Positions 17,892 through 29,320 are shown, counted from the first letter of the stretch. The stretch is 37,690 nt of DNA from Candidatus Dormiibacterota bacterium (GCA_027306885.1 DAHUYV010000033.1:1-37690), one strand, 5' to 3'. Made by a program: numbers and translations. The notes: generated from the sequence alone by a model not told the origin.

Positions 17892-18794
17892 TCAGGCCAG
17901 CACGTCGCGCCGGGCCGAAACCACCAAGGCCATCGCCAGCAGGACCAGGAACCATCCGGCCACCACCGCCAGCGCCCCGCCGCCGGCGAGGGTGACCATG
18001 GGGGTGGGCAGGACCGCCCCGCTGGCCGCAGCCTGCCCGGTGAGGAGGCCGGGCAGCCGGTTCAGGGTGGGCCCCAGCAGGAGGGCGCTCACCGACCGCC
18101 AGACGCCGAGGTGGTCGAGGTGGTAGGCGGCGCGCAGCACCAGCGCCAGCGCGTTGTCGAGAGGGAAGAACAGGATGCTCAGCACCATGCCGCCGGTGAG
18201 TGAGCGGGTGATGGCCCCCAGGCCCACCCCGACCGCGGTGCAGCTGACCACGCTGGCGGCGCAGCTCAGGACGGCCAACCCCAGCTGGCGCCACCCGGCG
18301 GCCGGCAGGGCGCCGATCGGCGCGGTCGATCCGGCGAGGTGGACCGTGAGCAGGGTGAGCCCCAGGGCGGTCAGGCAGGCGTAGGCGACCAACAGGAGGC
18401 CGCCGAAGAGCAGACCGACGGCCAGCTTGGCCAGGACCAGCTGGGACCGGGTGGTGCCCCGTCCCAGGACCACCCGGATCGTGCCCAGGGCGTATTCCAT
18501 GCCGACCAGCCGGCTTGAGCTGGTGAGCAGGACCACTCCCGCACCTGCGGCGAACACGAACTGGACCGGGGGCAGCACCTGATCGAGCGCGGCCAGGGGC
18601 CGGGACGGCAGATCCGACCGGATCACGACATCCTGGGCGAGCGCGAAGAGGACCAGGCCCAGCAGCAGCAGCACGAAGCCGGCGAGGACAAAGGTCGGCC
18701 GGTGGCTGCGAAGCTTGAGGACCTCCGCCCGCAGCGCGTTGGCGAAGGTGGGGGTCGGATGCTCCTCCACTTCCGCCGCCGGAGTGGTGCTCAC
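17892..18794 (-). CDS. ABC-2 type transporter permease
   Basis: Multiple TM segments, N-terminal ALRAEVLKLRSHRPTFVLAGFVLLLLGLVLFAL, GMEYALGTIRVVLGRGTTRSQLVLAKL; adjacent to an ATPase gene. Confidence 0.88.
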   Translation of the reverse strand: MSTTPAAEVEEHPTPTFANALRAEVLKLRSHRPTFVLAGFVLLLLGLVLFALAQDVVIRSDLPSRPLAALDQVLPPVQFVFAAGAGVVLLTSSSRLVGMEYALGTIRVVLGRGTTRSQLVLAKLAVGLLFGGLLLVAYACLTALGLTLLTVHLAGSTAPIGALPAAGWRQLGLAVLSCAASVVSCTAVGVGLGAITRSLTGGMVLSILFFPLDNALALVLRAAYHLDHLGVWRSVSALLLGPTLNRLPGLLTGQAAASGAVLPTPMVTLAGGGALAVVAGWFLVLLAMALVVSARRDVLA

Positions 18795-19699
18795 CCCTCG
18801 GTCAGCTCCAGGAACGCCGCCTCCAGGTCCCGCTGGACGGCGGTGAGCGAGTCGGCGACGAATCCGGCCCCCGCCAGCGCCAGGTTGAGGTCCCGGCCCC
18901 GGCCGGTGGGTGAGCCGACCTCCACCTCACCGGCCTCTCCCAGGCGAGCGTCCGAGCCCCAGGGCTGGGCCCGCAGCCAGCGCAGCGCCCGATCCGCGTC
19001 GTCCAGCCCGACCCGGAACCTGCCGGCCGAGCCGCGCAGGGATTCGACGGTGCCGGTGTAGGCCAGGCGGCCCCGGTGCAGGATGGCGATCCGATCGCAG
19101 ACCCGCTCCACCTCCCCCAGCACGTGGCTGGAGAGGAAGACGGTGGTGCCCCGATCGCGCTGCTGGCGCAGCAGCGCCCGAATCTCGCGGATCCCGGCCG
19201 GGTCCAGGCCGTTGGCGGGCTCGTCCAAGACCAGCAGCGCCGGCTGGTGGAGGAGGGCGACCGCCAGCCCGAGTCGCTGGCGCATGCCAAGGGAGTAGCG
19301 GGACACCCGGTCACCGGCACGTTCGGCGAGCCCGACCAGCTCCAGCAGCTCCGGGATCCGCCCCGGGGGCACCCCTCCCAGCTCTGCGGCCAGCACCCTC
19401 AGGTTGTCCCTTCCCGAGAGGTGGAGGTAGAGGGCCGGCGTCTCCACCAGCGGTCCGACCCGGGGCAGAACCTCGGCTGAGTCCTCGGGGATTGCTCCGC
19501 CGAGCACCCGGAGCCGGCCCGCGCTGGGGCGGACCAGGCCCAGGACCATGCGCATGGTGGTGGTCTTGCCGGCACCGTTGGGCCCGAGGAAGCCGAAGAC
19601 CTCGCCCCTCTCCACGGTGAGGTCCAGGTCCTCCACCGCCGTCCGGCGCCCGAACCGCTTGCCCAGCCCTCGCAGTTCGATGGCGGCGTTCGAATTCAC
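18791..19699 (-). CDS. ABC transporter ATP-binding protein
   Basis: GFLGPNGAGKTTTMRMVLGL, YSLGMRQRLGLAVALLHQPALLVLDEPANGLDP, SSHVLGEVERVCDRI; GTG start at 19699. Confidence 0.95.
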   Translation of the reverse strand: MNSNAAIELRGLGKRFGRRTAVEDLDLTVERGEVFGFLGPNGAGKTTTMRMVLGLVRPSAGRLRVLGGAIPEDSAEVLPRVGPLVETPALYLHLSGRDNLRVLAAELGGVPPGRIPELLELVGLAERAGDRVSRYSLGMRQRLGLAVALLHQPALLVLDEPANGLDPAGIREIRALLRQQRDRGTTVFLSSHVLGEVERVCDRIAILHRGRLAYTGTVESLRGSAGRFRVGLDDADRALRWLRAQPWGSDARLGEAGEVEVGSPTGRGRDLNLALAGAGFVADSLTAVQRDLEAAFLELTEG

Positions 19700-19802
19700 G
19701 CCGCCATCATCGGAGAAGCGGCCGCCCCGGCGAGGGCACCGGCCCGACCCCCAGATCGGCCCAACTCCGGACCATCGACGGCCGCGGCCTGGGGGCCCTC
19801 GC

Positions 19803-20345
19803 TCAGACCCTCCGGCCGGTGAAGCAGAGGAACCGGGTCTGGTCATCGGCACCCGGGGGCGGCTCCACGGCGGGGCCGAAGCCGCCGGGCACCCGCATCT
19901 GCTCACCGCGGGGCAGGAGGAACCGATGGGCTACCGCCACCGCCTCCGGATCCAGCCGCTCGTCCAGGCCGGTCGCCCGGGCCAGGTCCCAGGTGTGGAC
20001 CAGGGTGTCGGCGCAGAGGAGGGTGCCGACCATCTGCTCGAAAGTCATCACGCCCACCCGGGACTTCACCTCGGTCGCCGCCCGCTCGGGGTCGGAGAGG
20101 GCCGCGGCGACCGCTGCGGAGGCCGACCGCCAGGCAAAGGCCGGGTCGGCGTCGGCGGCCGGCTCAGCCGGCGGCGACAGCATCGCCGCCACGTTGCGGT
20201 GGACGCCGGCGGAGTGGATGACCACGTCCCGAGCGGCCCACCCCTCGCAGGGGCTGGGGGAGTCCCACCGCACCGCCGGCACCGCCGCCAGTCGGGACCC
20301 GAAGCCCTCGGCGACCCTGGCATAGCGCTCGGCGACCTCGGACAC
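19803..20345 (-). CDS. TIGR03086-like / DinB-like (mycothiol-dependent maleylpyruvate isomerase N-terminal family) protein
   Basis: PCEGWAARDVVIHSAGVHRNVAAML, LLCADTLVHTWDLARATGLDERLDPEAVAVAHRFL. Confidence 0.8.
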   Translation of the reverse strand: MSEVAERYARVAEGFGSRLAAVPAVRWDSPSPCEGWAARDVVIHSAGVHRNVAAMLSPPAEPAADADPAFAWRSASAAVAAALSDPERAATEVKSRVGVMTFEQMVGTLLCADTLVHTWDLARATGLDERLDPEAVAVAHRFLLPRGEQMRVPGGFGPAVEPPPGADDQTRFLCFTGRRV

Positions 20346-20475
20346 CCGGTGAAGGTAACCGCCGGGCCGGGATTGGGTCAAGCCGGGCCGGCGGCCCCGC
20401 TCCACCGGGGTGCTCCCGCCGCTTGCTATGGTTGGCCGCCAGGCGCAATCGTCCGCAGCTCCAAGGAGGCTCGAA

Positions 20476-22161
20476 GTGGAGGCAGCCAATCCCAGCTGGC
20501 CGAGCCGCGGTCTGGTGGAGGGTCGGGAGCGGGCCGCCGCCCGGGCAATGCTCCGAGGAGCCGGCTTCAGCGGAGAGGACCTGGGAAAGCCGCTGATCGG
20601 GGTCGCCAACAGCTGGATCGAGACCATGCCCTGCAACCTCGGCCTTAGGGGCCTGGCGGAGCACGTCAAGCGCGGGATCCGCGCGGCCGGCGGCACCCCG
20701 ATGGAGTTCAACACCATCGCCATCAGCGACGGGGTGGCGATGGGCACCCAGGGGATGAAGGCATCGCTGGTGAGCCGAGAGGTGATCGCCGACTCCATCG
20801 AGCTGGTCTGCCGCGGCCACCTGCTGGACGGGGTGGTGGCCCTGGTCGGCTGCGACAAGACCATCCCCGGGGCCGCGATGGCGCTGGCCCGCATGGACCT
20901 GCCGGGATGCCTCCTGTATGGGGGATCGATCATGCCCGGTCGGTTCCGGGGCCGCGAGGTGACCATCCTCGACGTCTTCGAGGCGATCGGCAGCGCCGAG
21001 GCCGGCACCATCGACGACGCCGAGCTGGCGGAGCTGGAGGCCGTCGCCTGTCCCGGGGCCGGAGCCTGCGGCGGGCAGTTCACCGCCAACACCATGGCGA
21101 TGGCGGTGGAGATGCTGGGGGTCGCCCCGCTGCAGTCGGGAGGCATCCCGGCGGTCGATCCCGCCAAGGCCGCCGAGGGGGCGCGGGTCGGCTCCCTCGC
21201 CGTGGAGATGGTGCGCTCCGGCAGGAAGCCCAGCTCGTATCTCACCCGGGCGTCGTTCCTCAACGCCATCGCCGGGGCGATGGCCAGTGGGGGCTCCACC
21301 AACGCCGTCCTGCACCTCCTGGCGATCGCCCATGAGGCCGGAGTCCCCCTGGAGATCGATGACTTCGACATCGTGAGCCGCCGCACCCCCTGGCTCGCCG
21401 ACCTCAAGCCCGGCGGCCGGTACAACGCGGTCGACCTCACCCGGGCCGGAGGCGTCGCCCTCCTGGCGCGAAGGCTTCTGGAGGGGGGCCTGATCGAGGG
21501 AAAGGCGGGCACCTGCACCGGAACCACCCTCGGCGCCGCGGCCCTCGCCACCTCTCCCGAGGTGGACGGCCAGGAGGTGGTGCGCGACCTGGCCCGGCCG
21601 CTGGCCCCGACCGGGGGCACCGTCGTCCTCCACGGCCAGCTGGCACCGGACGGCGCGGTGGTGAAGGTGGCGGGGCACCTTTGGCGCCGCCACACCGGCC
21701 CGGCACGGGTGTTCGACTCTGAGGAGGAGTGCATGGCGGCGGTCGCCACCCGCGCCATCCAGCCCCATGACGTGGTGGTGATCCGCCACGAGGGACCGCG
21801 GGGCGGCCCCGGCATGCGGGAGATGCTCGGGGTCACGGCGGCGATCGTGGGGCAGGGGCTGGGTGACACCGTCGCCCTGGTCACCGACGGGAGGTTCAGC
21901 GGGGCCACCCACGGCCTGATGGTCGGCCACGTGGCCCCCGAGGCCGCGGTCGGCGGCCCGATCGCCCTCCTCCGCGACGGCGACCGGGTCACCATCGACG
22001 TGGAGGCGAGGACGATCTCCGCGGATCTCGACGATGCCGAGTGGGAGCGCCGGCGGGCGGCGTGGAGCCCCCGGAGAAACCGGCTGGGCGGAGCGTTCGA
22101 CCGCTACCAGCTGCTGGTCGGGTCGGCCGCCCGGGGAGCGGTCCTGGGCGAGCCGGAGTAG
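20476..22161 (+). CDS. ilvD: Dihydroxy-acid dehydratase
   Basis: [114 protein letters not shown] start preceded by AAGGAGG. Confidence 0.96.
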   Translation: MEAANPSWPSRGLVEGRERAAARAMLRGAGFSGEDLGKPLIGVANSWIETMPCNLGLRGLAEHVKRGIRAAGGTPMEFNTIAISDGVAMGTQGMKASLVSREVIADSIELVCRGHLLDGVVALVGCDKTIPGAAMALARMDLPGCLLYGGSIMPGRFRGREVTILDVFEAIGSAEAGTIDDAELAELEAVACPGAGACGGQFTANTMAMAVEMLGVAPLQSGGIPAVDPAKAAEGARVGSLAVEMVRSGRKPSSYLTRASFLNAIAGAMASGGSTNAVLHLLAIAHEAGVPLEIDDFDIVSRRTPWLADLKPGGRYNAVDLTRAGGVALLARRLLEGGLIEGKAGTCTGTTLGAAALATSPEVDGQEVVRDLARPLAPTGGTVVLHGQLAPDGAVVKVAGHLWRRHTGPARVFDSEEECMAAVATRAIQPHDVVVIRHEGPRGGPGMREMLGVTAAIVGQGLGDTVALVTDGRFSGATHGLMVGHVAPEAAVGGPIALLRDGDRVTIDVEARTISADLDDAEWERRRAAWSPRRNRLGGAFDRYQLLVGSAARGAVLGEPE

Positions 22162-22198
22162 GGCCGGGCCCCGGGGAGGTTGAGCCGGACGCGGCTCC

Positions 22199-22229
22199 GG
22201 GGGGGGGGCGATGTCGCCGGTGATATAAT
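22199..22229 (+). promoter_or_regulatory. Extended -10 promoter of the padR-ABC operon with a G10 tract at the -35 position
   Basis: TGATATAATG at 22221-22230 (TGn-TATAAT, TATAAT 22224-22229); ten consecutive G at 22199-22208; ATG 12 nt downstream of TATAAT. Confidence 0.65.
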
Positions 22230-22241
22230 GCGGCACGCACT

Positions 22242-22969
22242 ATGGCGTACTCGCAGCCTCCTCGCATCGACCTCGCCACCCTGGCGGTCCTGGCGATCCT
22301 CTCCGAGGGGCAGAGCCATCCGTACGAGATCACCCACCAGGTGCGGGTGCGGTACCAGGACGAGCTGGAGGGACACACCGCCCGCTCGCTGTACCGCGCG
22401 GTGGACCGGCTCACCGACGAGGGCCTCATCGAGGTCGCCGAGTTGGTGCGCGAGGGCCGGCGCCCGGAGCGGACCGTGTACCGGATCACCGAGGAGGGGC
22501 GCTCCCACCTCCGGTACCAGCTGACCGACCTGCTGTCCAACCCGCGGCTCGGGCCGCAGGCGTTCCAGGCCGCGATCGCCCGTCTCGGCTACCTCAGTGA
22601 GATCGAGGCCGTGACCGCCCTCGAGGTCCGGCTCGGGGCGCTGGAGGGGCTGGTCGCCCACCACCGGGCCGCCCATCGGTCGCTCCGCGAGCGCAGCCGC
22701 CTGCCCCGCCTCTTCCTGCTCGAGGTCGAGTGGCGGCTGCACCAGATGGAGGCGGAGATCGCCTTCGTCACCGCCACGGTGGCGGCGATCCGCTCGCGCC
22801 AGCTGGATGTCGAAGAGGACTGGCTGCGGGGGCTGGCCCAGACGGGAGCCGCTCTTCCGGACCTCACCGGCGTCCCGCCGGAGCGGGTGCCGCTGGCGGT
22901 GCGGGCCTCCCCGTCGGTCGCCGCCGGAGGTGACCGCAGCTCAGAGAAGCGGGCGCCTGAGGAGAGCTG

Positions 22970-22970
<1 letters not shown>
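22242..22970 (+). CDS. PadR-family transcriptional regulator
   Basis: LATLAVLAILSEGQSHPYEITHQVRVRYQDELEGHTARSLYRAVDRLTDEGLIEVAE...RTVYRITEEGRSHL, a PadR winged helix. Confidence 0.92.
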
Positions 22971-23950
<980 letters not shown>

Positions 23951-23971
23951 GGGGGGAGGAGGGAGAAGCAA

Positions 23972-24739
23972 ATGAAACTCGCCGCCGACACCTGGCTGGT
24001 CTTCCAACGGTACTTCGGCATCTTCGTCCGCAACCCCGCCTGGGTGGCGGTGGGCGTGCTCCAGCCGGCGCTGTACCTCCTGCTCTTCGCTCCCCTCCTG
24101 AAGTCGGTCGCCGGAGCCCACCTCGCCGGATTCCCGCCCGGCGGGGCGTACAACGTGTTCGTCCCCGGGCTGCTGGTCCAGCTGGGGCTCTTCGGCGCCT
24201 CCGGCGTCGGCTTCAACCTCATCGCCGAGCTCCGAGAGGGGGTGGTGGAGCGGCTGCGGGTCACCCCGGTGAGCCGCCTGGCACTGCTCCTCGGCAAGGC
24301 GCTCCGCGACACCCTCACCATCCTCGTCCAGTCGGCCATCCTGATCGCCGTGGCCTTCCCCTTCGGCCTCAAGCTGCAACCGCTGGGGATGCTGATCGTG
24401 CTGGGGCTGGTGGCGCTGATCGGTTTGCTCTTCGCCTCGATCTCGTACTGGGTGGCGCTCGTCCTGCGGGACGAGAACTCCTTCGCCCCGGTGATCTTCA
24501 CCGCCGCCCTCCCGCTCCTGCTCCTCTCCGGGGTCCTCCTGCCCATGAGCCTTGCCCCCTCGTGGCTCCAGACCCTCTCCACCCTCAACCCCCTCTCGCA
24601 CGCGGTGACCGCCGCCCGGGCGCTCTTCCTCGGCAACGTCGCCAACGTGGATGTCGTCCAGGGGGTGGTGATCGTGGCGGTCCTGGCGGTCCTGGCGGTG
24701 GCCGGGGCGGCCCGGGCCTTCGGGCGGGCGATCGCCTGA
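23972..24739 (+). CDS. DrrB-like ABC-2 permease
   Basis: NPAWVAVGVLQPALYLLLFAPLLKSV, YNVFVPGLLVQLGLFGASGVGFNLIAELREGVVERLRVTPVSRLALLLGKALRD, LLLLSGVLLPMSLAPSWLQTLSTLNPLSHAV. Confidence 0.94.
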   Translation: MKLAADTWLVFQRYFGIFVRNPAWVAVGVLQPALYLLLFAPLLKSVAGAHLAGFPPGGAYNVFVPGLLVQLGLFGASGVGFNLIAELREGVVERLRVTPVSRLALLLGKALRDTLTILVQSAILIAVAFPFGLKLQPLGMLIVLGLVALIGLLFASISYWVALVLRDENSFAPVIFTAALPLLLLSGVLLPMSLAPSWLQTLSTLNPLSHAVTAARALFLGNVANVDVVQGVVIVAVLAVLAVAGAARAFGRAIA

Positions 24740-24742
24740 CGC

Positions 24743-25651
24743 TCAGCCGAGCCGCGCGAACCCCTGGGGAACCGGCCCCCGCCAGGCCTCCGGGTGAAGG
24801 ATCCGCGCCAGGATCTCCACCCCGTCGATGACCCTCGGCCCGGGCCGGTTGAAGTACCAGGACCCGTCCAGGGCGTATACCTGGCCCGCCTTCACCGCGG
24901 GCAGGTCCGCCCACCAGGGCTCGGACCGCAGCCTCTGGGCCTGCTCCTGGGCGCCCTCCAGCCGGTACCCGCAGGGCATGCAGAGCAGGAACTCGGGGGC
25001 GGCGGCGCGCAGCTCGTCGGGGGAGATCCTGCGGCTCTTCTCCCCGGAGGCACCGAGGACGTCCTCGCCGCCGGCGGTGGCGACCTGGTCGGGGACCCAG
25101 TGGCCGGCGCACATGAGGGGATCGACCCACTCCAGGCAGGCGACCCGCGGCCGCTCCCGGCCGGCGACCGCGCCCCGGATGGCGTCCACCCGGGCCCAGA
25201 GTCCCCGGACCAACTCCTGGGCCCGCTCCCGGGTCCCGGTGGCAGAGCCGACATCCAGGATGGAGCGCAGCACGTCGGCGAGGGTCCGCGGCTCCAGCGA
25301 GATGACCGAAGGGTGGCCGGGCAGGAGCCGGGCTGCCTCCAGCACCTGCGGATAGGCGACGGCGCAGACCTCGCAGAGCTCCTGGGTGAGGATCAGGTCG
25401 GGCCGCGCCCTCGCCAGCTCCTCCTGGTGCAGCCGGTACAGGCTGCTCCCCTCGTGGACCGCCGCCCTCACGTGCCGGTCGAGCGCCGCCGGATCGCCGT
25501 CCGGGGGCCCCAGCGTCCCCTCGGTCAGCACCGTCTTGAACTGCGCCTGAGGCGGGAAGTCGCACTCATGGGTGACCCCCACCAGGCTCTGTCCCAGCCC
25601 CAGTGCGAAGCAGATCTCCGTCGCGCTGGGCAGGAGCGAGACGATGCGCAC
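24743..25651 (-). CDS. BtuF-like periplasmic-binding-family protein (cobalamin/iron type), no evident signal peptide
   Basis: VRIVSLLPSATEICFALGLGQSLVGVTHECDFPPQ ... PDLILTQELCEVCAVAYPQVLEAARLLPGHPSVISLEPRTLADVL ... WWADLPAVKAGQVYALDGSWYFNRPGPRVIDGVEILARILHP. Confidence 0.87.
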   Translation of the reverse strand: MRIVSLLPSATEICFALGLGQSLVGVTHECDFPPQAQFKTVLTEGTLGPPDGDPAALDRHVRAAVHEGSSLYRLHQEELARARPDLILTQELCEVCAVAYPQVLEAARLLPGHPSVISLEPRTLADVLRSILDVGSATGTRERAQELVRGLWARVDAIRGAVAGRERPRVACLEWVDPLMCAGHWVPDQVATAGGEDVLGASGEKSRRISPDELRAAAPEFLLCMPCGYRLEGAQEQAQRLRSEPWWADLPAVKAGQVYALDGSWYFNRPGPRVIDGVEILARILHPEAWRGPVPQGFARLG

Positions 25652-25656
25652 CGAGC

Positions 25657-28128
25657 TCAGCTCTCCTCGGCCGCCGCGGGCTCGGGCTCGTCGGCGGAGG
25701 CGGGCACCTCGCCCAGCGGGAGCACCGCCACACCCTTGCGCTGGGCCCAGTCGGCGACCCGGCGCTCGTGGGAGAACACCACGACCTGGGAGGTCTCGCA
25801 GAGATCGAGCAGGGTGTCCAGGAGCGCGAAGCAGCGGTGGTCGTCGGAGTTCACCGTGGGGTCGTCGAAGAACAGCGGGAGGGGCTCGCCGCGCGGCGAC
25901 AGCGCCTGGGCCAGGACCATCCGCAGGCACACGTAGATCTGCTCCTGGGTGCCCTGCGACAGGTGCTCGACCGGAACCTGCCTTGTGGAGTTGGCGGCCG
26001 CCACGTGCATCGAGAGGTCCGCGGGGTCGACCCAGGCCTGCTGGTAGCGGCGGTGGGTGAGCTTGGGCAGCCGGAGCTTCAGACCCTCGGCCAGCACCGG
26101 CGCCAGGCTGTTGTGGATCTCGCCCTGGGCCGTCTCCAGCTGCTCGATGGCCAGCTTGATGGCCTCCTCGGCGAAGGTCATCCGGGCCAGCTCGTCCTGA
26201 AGGTCGGCGGCCCGCTCCTCCAGCTCCACCAGGTTCCCCGCCGCCCGCAGCTTCTGCTCCAGCCTGCCCTCCAGGGGCAGCCGCTCCGCCCGCAGCGCCT
26301 CCAGCTCCGCCCGCTTCTGGTCGTACTCCAGTCGCAGCTCCTGGCTGGGACGCCCGGTCTTGGGGATCAGCCCCTGACGCATGAGGCCGCCGACCTCCGA
26401 GCGCAGCTCCTCGGCCCGGGCCACCATCGCCCGGAGCTCGCGCCCGTTGAGCCGCTCCTCGCGCCGGATCCCGAGCTCGGACCGGCGCCGGGCCGCCTCC
26501 GCGGCCCGCTCCCCGGCCCGGGCTCGCTGGCTCAGCTGCTCGGCGGCCGCCAGCGGTTCGGTCTCGGTGATTCCCGCCGCTGCCGCCCGGGCCAGCAGCT
26601 GCTCCCGGGCCCGGTCCCTGGTCGAGGTCCAGGATCCCAGCTGGCGAAGCACCTCCTGGAGCGGGGGCAGCTCCAGCGCCAGCTGGCGCAACTGGTCGAT
26701 GCTGAACTGGTTCACTCCCAGCTCGCTCACCCGCTGGCGGGCCTTGGAGCGCTGGGCCAGGACCTCCTCCTGGGCCGCCACCGCCTTCATCACCTCCGGG
26801 TCCTGGCTGCGTTTGGCCCGCCTCATCTCCGCGACCGAGGTGAAGCCCCCGACCGCCAGCAGGCGGCGGAGCCGGTGCTGCAGGAACAGGAAGGCGCTGA
26901 AGGCGATCGCCATCACCAGGAGCCCGCCGACGAACAGCTCCACCGAGAACTGGTTGCCCTTGCCGCTCACCGAGTTCCAGATCAGCAGCACCCCGGCGAT
27001 CCCCCCGAGGACGGCGATCAGGTCGGACGACCAGCGGTGCAGCGCCACGGCGCGCCGGTCGAGAAGCTCCAGCCGGGCCGCGCCCCCGGCCTGGGCCGGC
27101 AGCGGCGGGACGGGGCGCTCCAGCGCGTCGGCGAGGAAGGTGAGCTCGGAGACGGAGAGCCGGTCGGCCAGAAGGGCCTGCGTGGGGTCGGGGGGAGTGA
27201 GCTCGGCGATCTTGGCCTCAGCTTCCTGGAACTGCGCGGCTAGCTGCGGGGCCCCCTCGGCCGCCTCGTGGACCGCGGCGATGTCGGCGGGCACCTCGCC
27301 GTCGGGCAGCTGGGAGAGGGAGCTGTCGATCTCCTCGATGGCGATCAGGTCCTGGTCGAGCTCGGCCAGCTCGGCGGCCTTCCAGGTCCCCTCGGCGGCG
27401 CCTGCGGCGTGGGCCGCCGCCGCCTCCCTGGCCCGCAGCTCGTCGCGGCTGGCCAGCTCCTCGGACAGCTGGGAGCGAGCCTGCCGGGCCCGGTCCAGCG
27501 CCACCTGCGTCTCGTCGAGCTGCTTGACCACGTTGTCCATCGGTCGGCTGGTGGTGCGCTCGGTGCGCAGGTGGTCCTGGCGCCAGCGGCGCAGCGCCTC
27601 AATGGCGGCGCTCACCGTCGAGCCGGCGCCGGAGGTGGCGGAGGCCCGCTGCAGGTCGGCCTGCAGGGAGCTGGCGCTGATCTCCAGGATCTGGTCCTGA
27701 GCCACCGTGGAGACCGCCAGGAAGGCGTCGCGGCCCATCCCCAGCGGCACCGCCACGTCGACGTTGCGGCCGCGTCGGAACTGGTTGGTGACGTCACCGC
27801 CCCGGACCAGGTCCAGCACCTGGCAGTTGTCGGGCTGGTCCAGGTCGCGGAGGAAGCGGTACCTGCCGCTGCCCAGCTCCACCTCGGCCTGCACGGTGAA
27901 GCTGCGCCCGCGCCAGGGGCGGAAGTGGCGCAGCACCTGCTCGGTGCCCTTGGGCATCCGGCCCCGGCTGGGCAGGTCGACCCCGGCGAGAGCCACCCGC
28001 AGGGCGGTGTGCAGCGTGCTCTTGCCGGACTCGTTGGGGCCGACGATGACCGTGATCTTGGGGTCCAGGTTGTAGATGCCCCGAAGTGCCCCGAAGCGCT
28101 CCAGGGTGACCGACAGCACCTTCACCAA
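25657..28128 (-). CDS. SbcC/Rad50-like (YhaN-type) ATPase with internal hydrophobic segments
   Basis: Walker A VIVGPNESGKSTLHTALR; signature-like LSQGTQEQIYVCLRMVLAQ; Walker B PLFFDDPTVNSDDHR; coiled-coil-rich middle with two hydrophobic stretches. Confidence 0.88.
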   Translation of the reverse strand: MVKVLSVTLERFGALRGIYNLDPKITVIVGPNESGKSTLHTALRVALAGVDLPSRGRMPKGTEQVLRHFRPWRGRSFTVQAEVELGSGRYRFLRDLDQPDNCQVLDLVRGGDVTNQFRRGRNVDVAVPLGMGRDAFLAVSTVAQDQILEISASSLQADLQRASATSGAGSTVSAAIEALRRWRQDHLRTERTTSRPMDNVVKQLDETQVALDRARQARSQLSEELASRDELRAREAAAAHAAGAAEGTWKAAELAELDQDLIAIEEIDSSLSQLPDGEVPADIAAVHEAAEGAPQLAAQFQEAEAKIAELTPPDPTQALLADRLSVSELTFLADALERPVPPLPAQAGGAARLELLDRRAVALHRWSSDLIAVLGGIAGVLLIWNSVSGKGNQFSVELFVGGLLVMAIAFSAFLFLQHRLRRLLAVGGFTSVAEMRRAKRSQDPEVMKAVAAQEEVLAQRSKARQRVSELGVNQFSIDQLRQLALELPPLQEVLRQLGSWTSTRDRAREQLLARAAAAGITETEPLAAAEQLSQRARAGERAAEAARRRSELGIRREERLNGRELRAMVARAEELRSEVGGLMRQGLIPKTGRPSQELRLEYDQKRAELEALRAERLPLEGRLEQKLRAAGNLVELEERAADLQDELARMTFAEEAIKLAIEQLETAQGEIHNSLAPVLAEGLKLRLPKLTHRRYQQAWVDPADLSMHVAAANSTRQVPVEHLSQGTQEQIYVCLRMVLAQALSPRGEPLPLFFDDPTVNSDDHRCFALLDTLLDLCETSQVVVFSHERRVADWAQRKGVAVLPLGEVPASADEPEPAAAEES

Positions 28129-28156
28129 CCCCCACCTCCGCTTCCGGCCAGCCTGC

Positions 28157-29248
28157 TCACAGAAGCCGGGGCTCCTCCCCCCGCAGGGCGTCGAGCCCGG
28201 CCACCAGCGCCGCCTGCACCAGCTCCCCCTCGAAGTCGGGACGAGCCATGAGGGCCCGGACGAACTGGCCGCGGGCGTCGGGGGCCTGGCGCAGGGACTC
28301 CAGGTCGAGCGCCGGGCGCGCCTCCATCACCAGCTCCACACAGCGGTCGCCCCGGCGCAGGCGCGCCAGAAGGTCGGTGGTTCCAATCCGGACCCCGGGA
28401 GCCAGGTCGCCCACCACCTTGATCCGCACCCCCTCGGTGGGAGAGGCGGGGACCACCGCCTCCAGCTTCTCGACCAGCGCCTCGGAGTGCTGGCACCCGG
28501 TGACGTCGACCTCCTGATCCTCCAGATGGTAGCTGGCCACCGGCCTCGTCTCCAACTTGGGATGGGACGGCTCCAGGTCCACCAGGACCGGGCCCCTCTC
28601 CCCGACCTCCCCGAAGGTCAGCGGCTCGGGGTTGCCGGGGTACACCAGGTGCTGGGTCTGGCGCGGGGTGTGGAAGTGGCCGAGCAGCGCGTAGGCGAAG
28701 CCGGCACGGCCCAGTTCGTCCTCCGAGAAGGGGGCGTGGTCCTCCTTTCCCGACTCCTGCCAGGCCATCTGGGCGCGCTCGGAGCCGTGGAACAGCGCCA
28801 CCGCCCGCTCCCCCTTGGGCACCTTGACCCCGCTCAGCAGGTTTTGGGTGCCCTTGGGCTGGCGGTGCCCCGCACCGAAGATCCGGACGCCCCCCACCAC
28901 GACCGGGGTGAAGGAGGGCTCCGAGAAGATGGTGACGTTCTCCGGCCAGGCGAGGGTGGCGTACAGCGACCCGGGATGCCAGTAGTCGTGGTTCCCCGGG
29001 GCGATCAGCACCGGGCACTGAAGGCGCCCCAGCTGCTGACGGAGGAACTCGGCGGTGTCCTGGCGGACGCGCTCGTCCTCGTACAGGTCACCGGCGATCG
29101 TGACGGCGTCCACCTGCTCCGCCATCGCCAGCTCCACGCTGCGCTGGAAGGCGGCCCGGATCCCCTCGCGGCGGCGCCCGGCGACCGCCGCTCCGAGGCC
29201 GGCGAAGGCCGCGTCCAGGTGGACATCGGCCAGGTGGAGAATTCTCAT
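28157..29248 (-). CDS. SbcD/Mre11-like metallophosphoesterase (DNA repair exonuclease type)
   Basis: MRILHLADVHLDAAFAGL, DAVTIAGDLYED, LIAPGNHDYW, YALLGHFHTPRQT, a calcineurin-like phosphoesterase series; directly upstream of the SbcC-like gene. Confidence 0.9.
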   Translation of the reverse strand: MRILHLADVHLDAAFAGLGAAVAGRRREGIRAAFQRSVELAMAEQVDAVTIAGDLYEDERVRQDTAEFLRQQLGRLQCPVLIAPGNHDYWHPGSLYATLAWPENVTIFSEPSFTPVVVGGVRIFGAGHRQPKGTQNLLSGVKVPKGERAVALFHGSERAQMAWQESGKEDHAPFSEDELGRAGFAYALLGHFHTPRQTQHLVYPGNPEPLTFGEVGERGPVLVDLEPSHPKLETRPVASYHLEDQEVDVTGCQHSEALVEKLEAVVPASPTEGVRIKVVGDLAPGVRIGTTDLLARLRRGDRCVELVMEARPALDLESLRQAPDARGQFVRALMARPDFEGELVQAALVAGLDALRGEEPRLL

Positions 29249-29320
29249 GGTCGCAATATGCAGCACCGGGGCCTTCCCGTGGGGCCGACGCCCCCTCGAG
29301 CGGACAACTAGACTCAGGCG

